IMG/VR virus record: IMGVR_UViG_3300008516_000138
Location: 1-46,011 of that record
Direction: 5' to 3' (one strand)
DNA length: 46,011 nt
Source of the DNA: a virus
This document shows, one piece after another, positions 13,986 to 20,870 of this stretch. Made by a program: the position numbers and the translations under genes. The number at the start of each line of letters is the position of its first letter. The stretch's first letter is position 1. The notes below the pieces were generated by a model, which worked only from the letters and a program-made list of their open reading frames with translations, was not told the DNA's origin and ran no database searches.

Positions 13986-14740
13986 TTCACCATCTCCGGC
14001 CGACTCTTCGACCATCCGCATTTCATGCAGACGCCAGTACCCCGGCCCAGTACTTCTCCGCCACACACAGGACATTTTTTGTGTTCTCTCGGCTTCGACA
14101 ACTCTAACTTCCCACTCTTCTCATCGTTACGAATATACGTGTGGACAGCGTTAACCCAGTTGCTATAACTTTTCCCGTGGTTCTCGCAGTAGTCGTCTAC
14201 TTTCTGTATGTACTCGTCGGCCACCGGTTTGCCGTAGCGGTCGCAGAGGTCGGAGTAGTTAGGGTCAGTGAGCAGGACGTGCTTGTTTTCGCCGTATTTA
14301 TGCCTCTTCGTTACATCCGTTACTGTAACGTTTCCCTCTACTCTCTCTTCTAGTCTCTTCTTCTCTCTGAAAGAGGCCACCCGTTTTCTATTTTTCTCGC
14401 GCATGATAGCCAACGCATCCTCGTTCTGGTGTTTGTACCAGTTGAGCAGCACTATCCGTTGGTCCTCGGCAGTCTCTATCATCTCGAGCTTTTGAAACGT
14501 ATCGAGCGCCAGCCGTACCACGTTCAACGGGCGGTTGAAAAGAGTGGATAACATCTCGTCGGTGTACGGGATATTTTCAGACAGATAGATGGTTCCGCCA
14601 TCATTACACTTGCCGGCCAATACTAACAACCGGATCCAGATGTAAAACAGCGTGTCGCGCTCAGGCATGGCCTCCATGAGAGTAATCTTTTCGTCTTTGA
14701 AGATACCGAGACTGAGCTTAATCCATTTTACTTCAGACAT
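13982..14740 (-). CDS. Phage replisome organizer with C-terminal zinc ribbon
   Basis: 252 aa. The first 130 residues match the replisome organizer N-terminal family: WIKLSLGIFKDEKITLMEAMPE, YTDEMLSTLFNRPLNVVRLAL, NWYKHQN, then a basic RKRVASFREKK. It binds the origin and recruits the helicase. Residues about 222-245 form a zinc ribbon (CPVCGG...CMKCGW). Start ATG with GGAG seven to eight bases upstream. The family is best known from Firmicutes phages. It sits two genes before dnaB, with the methyltransferase gene between. Confidence 0.85.
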   Translation of the reverse strand: MSEVKWIKLSLGIFKDEKITLMEAMPERDTLFYIWIRLLVLAGKCNDGGTIYLSENIPYTDEMLSTLFNRPLNVVRLALDTFQKLEMIETAEDQRIVLLNWYKHQNEDALAIMREKNRKRVASFREKKRLEERVEGNVTVTDVTKRHKYGENKHVLLTDPNYSDLCDRYGKPVADEYIQKVDDYCENHGKSYSNWVNAVHTYIRNDEKSGKLELSKPREHKKCPVCGGEVLGRGTGVCMKCGWSKSRPEMVK

Positions 14741-14761
14741 TAATTTCTCCAGATAAAAAAT

Positions 14762-15298
14762 TTATGCATTAGCACCAACCTCGGTAAAATATTGATAATT
14801 CCGGGAAGAAAATTCTTTGAGTTCTTGTACCTCGGGCTCCGTCAACTCGTGAATATTCTTCATCGCACTAAGGGGAAAGTATATTTCTTCAGTGCCTTTT
14901 CCATTCCGCTGTCTCAGTGGGTATAGCAATTCCTTGCGCTTCCAATATATTTGATGCGGTTGCATTAGATCGTGCAGCTTATTCCCATAAATGGATTTCA
15001 TATCTTCATCAACAAAAAAGATCCAAACATCAATATTGTATTTTTCTTGCATATATAAATATTCGTTAAACGTTTTTAGATTGATTCCCGTATCTGGATA
15101 AAACGATCTTCGAGCCTTGGCTTTAGAATCTACAATACATAAATATTTTTTGTTTTTGGTCGCACATAATCTATCGAATGGGTGCGCCCCGTCGACCTGC
15201 GGAAAATACGGAATCAGGCCGATTGATTTTAGATATTTATCTATTATGTCTTCACCGAGATTACCCTTTTGTGTTTGAATTTGGTCATTCCAATTCAT
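14762..15298 (-). CDS. PD-(D/E)XK-like nuclease
   Basis: 178 aa. GNLGEDIIDKYLKSIGL (helix with the first acidic residue), VDGAHPFDRLCATKNKKY (Asp of the PD motif) and LCIVDSKAKARRS (D-x-K) follow the order of the restriction-endonuclease-like fold used by resolvases and repair or restriction nucleases. A basic ARRSFYPDTGI follows. It may trim or resolve replication intermediates. It overlaps the end of the MT-A70 gene by 14 nt; the pairing of a methyltransferase with a nuclease could also mean a small modification-restriction pair, but the evidence is only adjacency. Confidence 0.65.
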   Translation of the reverse strand: MNWNDQIQTQKGNLGEDIIDKYLKSIGLIPYFPQVDGAHPFDRLCATKNKKYLCIVDSKAKARRSFYPDTGINLKTFNEYLYMQEKYNIDVWIFFVDEDMKSIYGNKLHDLMQPHQIYWKRKELLYPLRQRNGKGTEEIYFPLSAMKNIHELTEPEVQELKEFSSRNYQYFTEVGANA

Positions 15299-16274
15299 TG
15301 CTTAATACCGGGGCAATCCCCGGCCTCCTTGTTCGTGGAAAATATTCTCCGATGGTGCCCGGGCATAACCCCTTTACCATCTCGTAAAACTCTTCAGGTT
15401 TTTGGCTGTGTTTCCGCAATGGGCCACGAAGAAGCGTTGTTTGATTTGTAAGCTGGTGGATGGGCTTACCTTTAACCGCCATGATACAAAACTCAGATTG
15501 TGAACGGAGCCAGCTACCAGTTCCCATCCTATCTTTTACCCATGTAAGAATTGCCACATCACGGAAACCCCAGGCATCAAGGATATCGAATGAATGGCGC
15601 ATGAACTTGTGAGTAGTCCATAGCCACAAGATGCAATCTTTCTTCGCAGCTTTTTCTATTGGGGAATCCTTCATTTCCGTGATTTCTTCAAGATCCATCT
15701 CTGGATATGGGCATGTCCCTCTTCTCGTTTGAGGATCATATTTTGTCCCATAAGGCCAGGGAGGATCGATTATCAGCACATCCCAAGGGCCGGTTTCGGT
15801 GTAGATCGCTTGTTTTCTGATATCATCAATTAGCTTTTTGCGTTCTAACTTTCTCAGTTCATTGACGGGCTTATAGTAGGCAGGCGGTTTCCGCTGTTCT
15901 TCCAGGGTAATTACAACCGCTTCAAGTATTTTTTCATCATGTACCAGCGCATCATAGAAGCGGCGGGCATGCTCCCTTTCCCCGCGATCTGACCCTACAT
16001 AGGTCTGTGTAGGGTCAGCCTTTCCCTTTAACATGGATGCTTCCCCCGACCCTAGCAATTCACCCAGCTTTGCATGAGCTAACCAGGTTTCTATCAGTCC
16101 GGTTATCGTAAGATCAAGTAGCTGTTCCTTCTGTTCTTTCGCATCCTGCAGGCTCTTCGTTGCTTCAATTACGGCCAGTCGCGCTTTATGCTTCTCTTTG
16201 CCGATCTTAACGAATTGTTGGAGTTCTTCTATCGTTGCGGGCAAATTCTCAATGTGTTTCGTAATGTTCGCCAA
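15285..16274 (-). CDS. MT-A70 family adenine-N6 methyltransferase with helical N-terminus
   Basis: 329 aa, started at TTG 16274 within AGGGAGGGGAACTTTGG. The first 125 residues are coiled-coil-like (ENLPATIEELQQFVKIGKEK). The catalytic domain has IIDPPWPYG (DPPW 170-173), CILWLWTTHKFM, DILDAWGFRDVAILTWVKD, and a C-terminal LLRGPLRKHSQKPEEFYEMV, all standard MT-A70 motifs. Methylates adenine N6, probably in phage DNA. Preceded by a structured leader (16296-16348). Confidence 0.9.
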   Translation of the reverse strand: MANITKHIENLPATIEELQQFVKIGKEKHKARLAVIEATKSLQDAKEQKEQLLDLTITGLIETWLAHAKLGELLGSGEASMLKGKADPTQTYVGSDRGEREHARRFYDALVHDEKILEAVVITLEEQRKPPAYYKPVNELRKLERKKLIDDIRKQAIYTETGPWDVLIIDPPWPYGTKYDPQTRRGTCPYPEMDLEEITEMKDSPIEKAAKKDCILWLWTTHKFMRHSFDILDAWGFRDVAILTWVKDRMGTGSWLRSQSEFCIMAVKGKPIHQLTNQTTLLRGPLRKHSQKPEEFYEMVKGLCPGTIGEYFPRTRRPGIAPVLSNELE

Positions 16275-16295
16275 AGTTCCCCTCCCTCTTTACAG

Positions 16296-16348
16296 GGGAC
16301 CGTCGGCGTGGTAGGCTTAACTGCTCTGTTGGCCTACGCCGCAGTCCC
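16296..16348 (-). promoter_or_regulatory. Two-tier leader hairpin (copy 2)
   Basis: GGGAC/GTCCC (16296-16300 with 16344-16348), CGGCGT/ACGCCG (16304-16309 with 16336-16341) and AGGC/GCCT (16313-16316 with 16332-16335) stack around a 15-nt loop. A second G/C-rich hairpin (CCCGG/CCGGG) lies at 16350-16378. Both are between the HTH gene and the MT-A70 ribosome-binding site, so the 150-bp gap 16275-16423 looks like a structured leader. It resembles the element at 11473-11522. Confidence 0.45.
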
Positions 16349-16423
16349 GCCCGGTTCCCGGTTGCGCCCGGGGCCGGGTGTTATTTATATGCTACGTATT
16401 TGTGGCCCAATGATCAATATTTC

Positions 16424-16885
16424 TCATGTTGTTTTTTCCCAGCGTACCCCAGTCCTGGTATGTAGACGCACGGCCTTCCATCCCAACTGACGAAGTCTTC
16501 CGGTGACCGTATTTGCATGATATCCAATTTCTTGAGCTAACTGAGCAGCCGTTTTTTTATTTAAATTTGCTATCACATATTCCATGAGTTCAGACGCTAT
16601 CGCCCGGGTTCTCACCATTTTGGGAGCGCGACCTTTCTTCACCAGTCTCGCATAATGCAACATCAGATTCCCCGCAACCGCATAAAAAATATCTGCAATC
16701 TCCGTCCAAGTCCTGCCTTCCCCCACAAGCTCAATCAAATACTCTTCATTCTCCGGGGTCCACTCCACATGAAATTCAGTGTCGCCTTTTTCGGGCTTGC
16801 AAAAATCTAGGCTCATCAACCGGGTATAAGCGTCGCCGGTCAGTCGGTGTGGATATGGATATCTGCAACCCGAGTATCGGTACAC
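16424..16885 (-). CDS. HTH DNA-binding protein (Myb/SANT-like plus second HTH)
   Basis: 153 aa from a GTG behind GGGAGGGGAGC. EWTPENEEYLIELVGEGRTWTEIADIF (about 41-67) has Trp and Leu spacing like a Myb/SANT repeat, and KKTAAQLAQEIGYHANTVTGRLRQLGW (about 110-136) is a clear helix-turn-helix. A phage regulator controlling early genes is likely. Target unknown. A structured leader and the MT-A70 gene follow. Confidence 0.7.
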   Translation of the reverse strand: MYRYSGCRYPYPHRLTGDAYTRLMSLDFCKPEKGDTEFHVEWTPENEEYLIELVGEGRTWTEIADIFYAVAGNLMLHYARLVKKGRAPKMVRTRAIASELMEYVIANLNKKTAAQLAQEIGYHANTVTGRLRQLGWKAVRLHTRTGVRWEKTT

Positions 16886-16906
16886 GCTCCCCTCCCGTGG
16901 GATTAC

Positions 16907-17629
16907 TTACTTCTCCAATAGTTGGTGAGCTTTCGTAGCTATATCAATCGGTTTATTCCATGGATGATCGGCTATATCCTTCAGCCCTTCCTCCAACTGC
17001 TTCACCCGCTCTTGGAGGCGGCGGTTGTCGGTTGTTTGTTTGGCGCGAGTAGATAGCCTATCTCTGATCCATTTGATACATTCGTCAATAGTTTGAAATT
17101 CGGAACCGCCGGGAGTCAGATTTCGGAGATCGGCCACGGCTTCCATTTTCCCGTCCTCGGCTCCCTCGTTGTAAATATCCATTCGCTGATCCTTGAGAAC
17201 GTCGTTGTATCGCTGCAACTGTGCGAACCCGGCCTCGGCTTTCTCGCAAGCATCGACAGCCCACAACAGTTCTTGTTCCAACCCGGCGATACGGGCCTCG
17301 GCTTTATCTGCTCGGACAGAATGGAATCGAACAGCATCATCCTTATAAAAACAGAAATGTCTCTGCCAGGTTCGGCATTCTTTTAATGCCCACTTCCGGT
17401 GGCGGCGCTGGTAGGTATTTTGGTCAAGCAATTCCTCAAGATGTATGTCAGCATCTATTTCCTGTTGCACCCGCAGCCGCTCTATCTCCCGATCCTGCTC
17501 GGCTTTTCCAGCACGGTAGCCGTCTTGATATCCGCCCTCATAGCCTCTATCCATTAACTTGTCACATACATGAAGCGATGCTCCGGTGTAGCCTAAGTCT
17601 GCACCACAGTAAACACATTTCTCACTCAT
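16907..17629 (-). CDS. Coiled-coil protein with zinc-binding N-terminus
   Basis: 240 aa, ATG behind AAGGAG and overlapping the previous stop (ATGA). The first 25 residues carry CVYCGADLGYTGASLHVC, a likely zinc knuckle. GYEGGYQDGYRAGKAEQDREI leads into long coiled coils (about 45-165 and 205-235). It shares TYQRRHRKWALKE with the gene at 18837-19460, so the two are related. Role unknown; a scaffold or DNA-structure protein is possible. Confidence 0.6.
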   Translation of the reverse strand: MSEKCVYCGADLGYTGASLHVCDKLMDRGYEGGYQDGYRAGKAEQDREIERLRVQQEIDADIHLEELLDQNTYQRRHRKWALKECRTWQRHFCFYKDDAVRFHSVRADKAEARIAGLEQELLWAVDACEKAEAGFAQLQRYNDVLKDQRMDIYNEGAEDGKMEAVADLRNLTPGGSEFQTIDECIKWIRDRLSTRAKQTTDNRRLQERVKQLEEGLKDIADHPWNKPIDIATKAHQLLEK

Positions 17630-17835
17630 TTCCCCTGCTCCTTTAGCCGCTCGGCTTCTGCCCGTACCCATGCTATCCTAAGAGCTGGCGCGAACTTACA
17701 AATGACGTCCGCCATCTCATCTATCCCCTCTTTCCGGGCTTCAGTGGCTACGGTGCGCAAAATGCCTTTCGTGATTGCTATACTTCTCGATCGAAGAATC
17801 GTTTCTGCTGCATCGTGTATCCGTCCCTCAATCAT
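17626..17835 (-). CDS. Small helical protein, 69 aa (EARKEGIDE motif)
   Basis: ATG behind AGGAGGAACC. MIEGRIHDAAETILRSRSIA, then LRTVATEARKEGIDEMADVI; all helix by appearance. The segment LRTVATEARKEGIDE recurs nearly unchanged in the broken frame at 19973-20176 (LRTVAAEARKEGIDE) and more loosely in the Lar-like protein (VAAEAREEGIEEAVD). This marks a shuffled short module. Function unknown. Confidence 0.6.
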   Translation of the reverse strand: MIEGRIHDAAETILRSRSIAITKGILRTVATEARKEGIDEMADVICKFAPALRIAWVRAEAERLKEQGK

Positions 17836-17843
17836 GGTTCCTC

Positions 17844-18050
17844 CTACAAAGTCAGCGCCAACTGAAGGGCCTCGCCTGTCGTCCCTTCGGTGGATCGCTC
17901 CGCCCGATCGGTAGCCACGTTCACCCGTCTATAACATTTGCCGCACACCTGCCGATACTTCAACCCATGTTTTGCGTCCGGCGGCACATCGGTCTCGCGG
18001 GTATCATCCGGATCTAATTCGCGCCTACATCCCGGCATTTCACATTTCAC
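17844..18050 (-). CDS. Small zinc-finger-like protein, 68 aa, GTG start
   Basis: Starts at GTG 18050, overlapping the stop above (GTGA), with AAGGAG seven bases upstream. MKCEMPGCRRELDPDD and later RQVCGKCYRRV give two CxxC/CxxxxC pairs spaced about 32 residues, a single zinc ribbon. Possibly a nucleic-acid-binding accessory protein. No family recognised. Confidence 0.6.
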   Translation of the reverse strand: MKCEMPGCRRELDPDDTRETDVPPDAKHGLKYRQVCGKCYRRVNVATDRAERSTEGTTGEALQLALTL

Positions 18051-18406
18051 AACGAATCTCCTTTGACAACACAATCACTGATATTGTCTTTCATCTTCCC
18101 GTGAATATAGGTTCCCCACACCACCCAGCGCGACATTTTGGCTATGTGCTGCATCGGTATATATACCGATGCAACAAGTCGGTGTCTCGGTGTTCCGGGA
18201 ATCTCCCGCTTCAGCATATTCTTGACCTGGTGCTTGAGTTGCACAAATCGCCATCGGGCATAGAACCATTTATTCACCCCGCGCCGCAGCAAAATCATCC
18301 GCAACACTTCAAGCTGGTACTTGTCCAGCCCCAAGAGCTCTTGAGCGTCCCGAATAATCAGTTCCGGATGGTCCTGCTTTTCGTTCCAGATGGTTTTAGG
18401 ATCCAA
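18047..18406 (-). CDS. Hypothetical protein after NinG, about 119 aa
   Basis: Begins near the 3' end of ninG in another frame. TTG 18406 has GGAG six bases before it; GTG 18409 is an alternative. DAQELLGLDKYQLEVLRMILLR is helical, followed by a basic Trp-rich middle (NKWFYARWRFVQLKHQVK) and KMSRWVVWGTYIHG. No domain recognised. The open frame continues further upstream but only as a shadow of ninG. Confidence 0.55.
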   Translation of the reverse strand: MDPKTIWNEKQDHPELIIRDAQELLGLDKYQLEVLRMILLRRGVNKWFYARWRFVQLKHQVKNMLKREIPGTPRHRLVASVYIPMQHIAKMSRWVVWGTYIHGKMKDNISDCVVKGDSL

Positions 18407-18818
18407 CACAGACTCCCAACAACTCTTCCGTCTTCTGCCTAAACCCAGCCTCGAGTTCGACAAGTTCGGCCACCGTGTACTTCCGGGTGATTTTCTCAAG
18501 CCGCCTGAGTTCGTCCACCACCTCCCGGCCGTAGTCAATAAGCATCTGCTCAAGATATTCCAGCGTCGCGCCTTCTCTTGAGTAGTTGCAGCGGACACAT
18601 TGCGCATGAATCCCCCGAGTATCAAAAAGAATCGCATTACCCCGGCCAGGGATAAAATGACCAGCCTGTAACTGGGCAAACTTTTTATTTTCGCCGCAGG
18701 TGTAGCACCGTCCGTATTCCGGGCTCCCAGTAGTCTTTAGACAATCCCGGGTACGGACGTACCTGCTACAGGCAATCCAAGTTTTTCGTTTTTGTGTGCC
18801 GAGCTTTGATTTTGCCAA
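18396..18818 (-). CDS. ninG: NinG-like recombination protein
   Basis: 140 aa. RCYTCGENKKFAQLQAGHFI (zinc pair plus QAGHF), GRGNAILFD and HAQCVRCNYSREG match the lambda NinG family: a treble-clef nuclease-like core (GHF...R...N..QC..CN) thought to assist recombination, with a charged helical tail. Starts at TTG 18818 in GGGAGGGGAACTTGGC, one of the recurrent start elements. Fits the early recombination/replication block. Confidence 0.8.
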   Translation of the reverse strand: MAKSKLGTQKRKTWIACSRYVRTRDCLKTTGSPEYGRCYTCGENKKFAQLQAGHFIPGRGNAILFDTRGIHAQCVRCNYSREGATLEYLEQMLIDYGREVVDELRRLEKITRKYTVAELVELEAGFRQKTEELLGVCVGS

Positions 18819-18836
18819 GTTCCCCTCCCGATGAAA

Positions 18837-19460
18837 TTATTGCGCCGCTTTCTCAAGTTCCCTAATTTTGGTTGCGCAATCTTTAAGTTGTGCTTCCAAC
18901 ATCAACTCTCTATCACGAGCTTCGCACCTAAGCCCACTCTTTAAGAGTTCAAGGACGGCCTCGACTTTCTTATTTCTATTGTCAAGACGAATAAGCGACC
19001 TGCCTCGCTCCGTATATTTTTTAAATAGTTGATTATACTTTTCTTCGATCTCCCATTTCTTTTTTTGCCAACGTCTTACCTCGGCCTTAGCTTTCATCAC
19101 CCTTTCTCTTTCGCACTGCCAGCGATGTTCTGCATCTTTAAGCTGGGCCTCGGCCTTCTCAGCACGTAATGTATCATTGCGTTTGAGATAATTATTTGCT
19201 ATTTTGCGCAAGGCCCTTGCTTCCTCCAAAGCCCACTTCCGGTGTCGGCGTTGATAATCCGTCTCTTTGTTTTGCTTGTTCCACCGACCCCATCCATCCC
19301 GTAGCCGCTGTATCTTCCGGTCCTGCTCTTTGACCTTGGAGAGAAGTCGAGGGACAACATCAAGGAAAACTGACCAATAATCCACAAGCATCGTCGGATT
19401 CCGAAATTGCTCCAGCCACTTCTCTATCCCCTCCAGCTTCTTGCTATCTACTTTAGTCAT
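18837..19460 (-). CDS. Long coiled-coil protein
   Basis: 207 aa, ATG behind AAGGAG (longer starts would run into the 54-aa gene). Nearly all charged heptad-like sequence with low hydrophobicity. Contains DYQRRHRKWALEEARAL, the motif shared with the gene at 16907-17629, and AEKAEAQLKD repeated in spirit near the end. Cytoplasmic by composition. The two coiled-coil genes flank ninG and may be duplicates. Function unknown. Confidence 0.6.
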   Translation of the reverse strand: MTKVDSKKLEGIEKWLEQFRNPTMLVDYWSVFLDVVPRLLSKVKEQDRKIQRLRDGWGRWNKQNKETDYQRRHRKWALEEARALRKIANNYLKRNDTLRAEKAEAQLKDAEHRWQCERERVMKAKAEVRRWQKKKWEIEEKYNQLFKKYTERGRSLIRLDNRNKKVEAVLELLKSGLRCEARDRELMLEAQLKDCATKIRELEKAAQ

Positions 19461-19473
19461 TTCCCTTTCTCCT

Positions 19474-19638
19474 TTAGCCACTTCCCAACTCTTCAACAGA
19501 CACTAAATCTCGCCAATTTCTTAAATACTGATCTAATTCATCTTCTTCAATATGTTTGATTAATGCGTTCTTGGCCTCATCCCCGTCTGGATATTCGCCC
19601 TCTATGTATCCGTCCCAAGTTATTCGGTAATATGGCAT
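19474..19638 (-). CDS. Small protein, 54 aa
   Basis: MPYYRITWDGYIEGEYPDGD, then an acidic helix KHIEEDELDQYLRNW. ATG directly behind GGAGGAGGG; overlaps the Lar-like gene by 19 nt and ends 13 bases before the next ATG. Looks like a compact alpha/beta fold with strongly acidic charge. No family recognised, but composition and signals are good for a real gene. Confidence 0.65.
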   Translation of the reverse strand: MPYYRITWDGYIEGEYPDGDEAKNALIKHIEEDELDQYLRNWRDLVSVEELGSG

Positions 19639-19976
19639 CCCTCCTCCTTCAGCCGCTTAATAGTTTCGATCAATCTATCTGAATAGCTACGAGCAAGACC
19701 AAGCGTGGCTCCCATAACGTCATAAGCAAGTTTTATTGCCACATCCACTGCCTCCTCTATCCCCTCTTCCCGGGCTTCGGCGGCCACGAGAGAATCGCGA
19801 GTATTCCATGCTTCTATTGCCTGTGCTGGTGTGTGATAAAAGAGTCTTACACTTGCCCCACAATTCGTACAATTTATCATAAAATCATCTGTGTCGGTAA
19901 AATCTTCTGTATATTTCATTGCTGTGGGATTATCTGCTGCTCCTCCACAAAATGGACACGGTTTTAGTTTTATCAT
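19620..19976 (-). CDS. Restriction-alleviation (Lar) type zinc protein
   Basis: 118 aa, ATG behind AAGGAG. KPCPFCGGAA...INCTNCGASV, then QAIEAWNTRD: two CxxC pairs followed by A--AWN-R, the signature of the Lar family, whose phage members weaken host type I restriction. The extra C-terminal half (about 60-118) is helical and contains AAEAREEGIEEAVD, a module shared with neighbouring small genes. Lies in the early region, as expected for an anti-restriction gene. Confidence 0.75.
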   Translation of the reverse strand: MIKLKPCPFCGGAADNPTAMKYTEDFTDTDDFMINCTNCGASVRLFYHTPAQAIEAWNTRDSLVAAEAREEGIEEAVDVAIKLAYDVMGATLGLARSYSDRLIETIKRLKEEGCHITE

Positions 19977-20176
19977 CCCTGCTCCTTTGGCCACTCGGCT
20001 TTCTTGTAAATATCCCCTACGTAGATATACTGAGGCCCCGCATCATCCCATCCCTTAACCCATCTTACTATCTCATCTATTCCCTCTTTCCGGGCTTCGG
20101 CGGCTACGGTGCGGAGAAGCTTGGCCGTTTCTTCCGCAAAGGGTGTCGCTAATTCCTTTATCCGTTCCTAAGTCAT
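19973..20176 (-). pseudogene. Small EARKEGIDE-type gene with TAG at codon 3
   Basis: An ATG (20176) overlaps the stop of the gene above in the usual ATGA way, but reads Met-Thr-TAG. The frame then stays open for 64 codons (ERIKELATPFAEETAKLLRT...) to a stop that overlaps the Lar start (ATGA). The protein-like body holds LRTVAAEARKEGIDE, also in the 17626-17835 gene. No ATG, GTG or TTG lies between the TAG and this motif; only an ATA with AGGA upstream. Most simply a gene broken near its start, or one using a non-standard start. Confidence 0.5.
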
Positions 20177-20613
20177 CTCCCATACTCCCGAATCAAATCA
20201 TCTATCGTTATCGAATTGTTTATACAAGCCATGATCGTGCCCTCGATGAGCGCACCCATCTGTGCCTTGGTATATTCTCGCGTACTTTTCATGAACACGA
20301 TTTTGTCGTAGATTTCCACAAACTCACCCGCCCATTTCGGCGGCTCAAAACTCTCATCGTAAGGCAGCCATTCTCCCCACGAATATTTGAGTTCAGCCTT
20401 GCCGTGGTCCCGGGTGTACCCCATGGCCGTGGCGTACCGATCTCTGAGTTTGTGGAAATACCGACTAGCGTTCTCGGAGCGCCCAGACTCCCACTCAGTA
20501 AGCTTCATCTCGATGTGAGTACCGTCTTGGTACGCCGAGCAAAAATCCTTGATTTTTTCAGGCTCCAGAGGATGAAGTGTTTTGTTCTTGACGATACACT
20601 TGATAATTTCCAT
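20173..20613 (-). CDS. Early-region hypothetical protein (RSxNxxRYFxxL type)
   Basis: 146 aa from ATG 20613 (a GTG precedes it). HIEMKLTEWESGRSENASRYFHKLRDRYA resembles the opening of phage DUF1367/NinB-like proteins, in which RSxxQNRYYW leads a nuclease- or recombination-associated fold. GYTRDHGKAELKY and KWAGEFVEIYDKI follow. The resemblance is weak and by eye. Sits among recombination genes. Confidence 0.5.
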   Translation of the reverse strand: MEIIKCIVKNKTLHPLEPEKIKDFCSAYQDGTHIEMKLTEWESGRSENASRYFHKLRDRYATAMGYTRDHGKAELKYSWGEWLPYDESFEPPKWAGEFVEIYDKIVFMKSTREYTKAQMGALIEGTIMACINNSITIDDLIREYGR

Positions 20614-20870
20614 CACAGATCCCCGTTTAATACCGTCTCAGCTTCATTTCCCCGTACGGGGGAGCCATTACGTGGCGCCTCCTGTAACAATTCAAGAAGG
20701 AGCGGTTTCAGCATGTCTTTTAGGCCTTGACGCTTGAGATGTTTCTTCGCATCGGCCAGTGCCGAATACCGCACAAACTCGCTCGTCGTGCGCCCATTGG
20801 CCCGTGCCGAAGCTTTGATAATCTGATATTCCGTATCGGTAACACGGTAGGTTCTCTTCTTGCGGATCAT
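20613..20870 (-). CDS. Ribbon-helix-helix (MobC-like) DNA-binding protein
   Basis: 85 aa; ATG overlaps the exonuclease stop (ATGA). RTYRVTDTEYQIIKASARANGRTTSEFVRYSAL is the beta strand and two helices of a ribbon-helix-helix fold like MobC/NikA accessory proteins. A helical tail LKDMLKPLLLELLQEA follows. Likely a repressor or DNA-bending accessory for the recombination operon. Confidence 0.7.
   Translation of the reverse strand: MIRKKRTYRVTDTEYQIIKASARANGRTTSEFVRYSALADAKKHLKRQGLKDMLKPLLLELLQEAPRNGSPVRGNEAETVLNGDL

Noticed and set aside
13284-14168. Long plus-strand open frame of 294 codons
   Set aside because: Antisense shadow of the cytosine methyltransferase; no start signals or recognisable domain.
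19973-20176. Genome-wide TAG recoding
   Set aside because: Several well-supported genes (242, 8056, 7175, 24992) end in TAG at sensible places, so one in-frame TAG is better explained locally.
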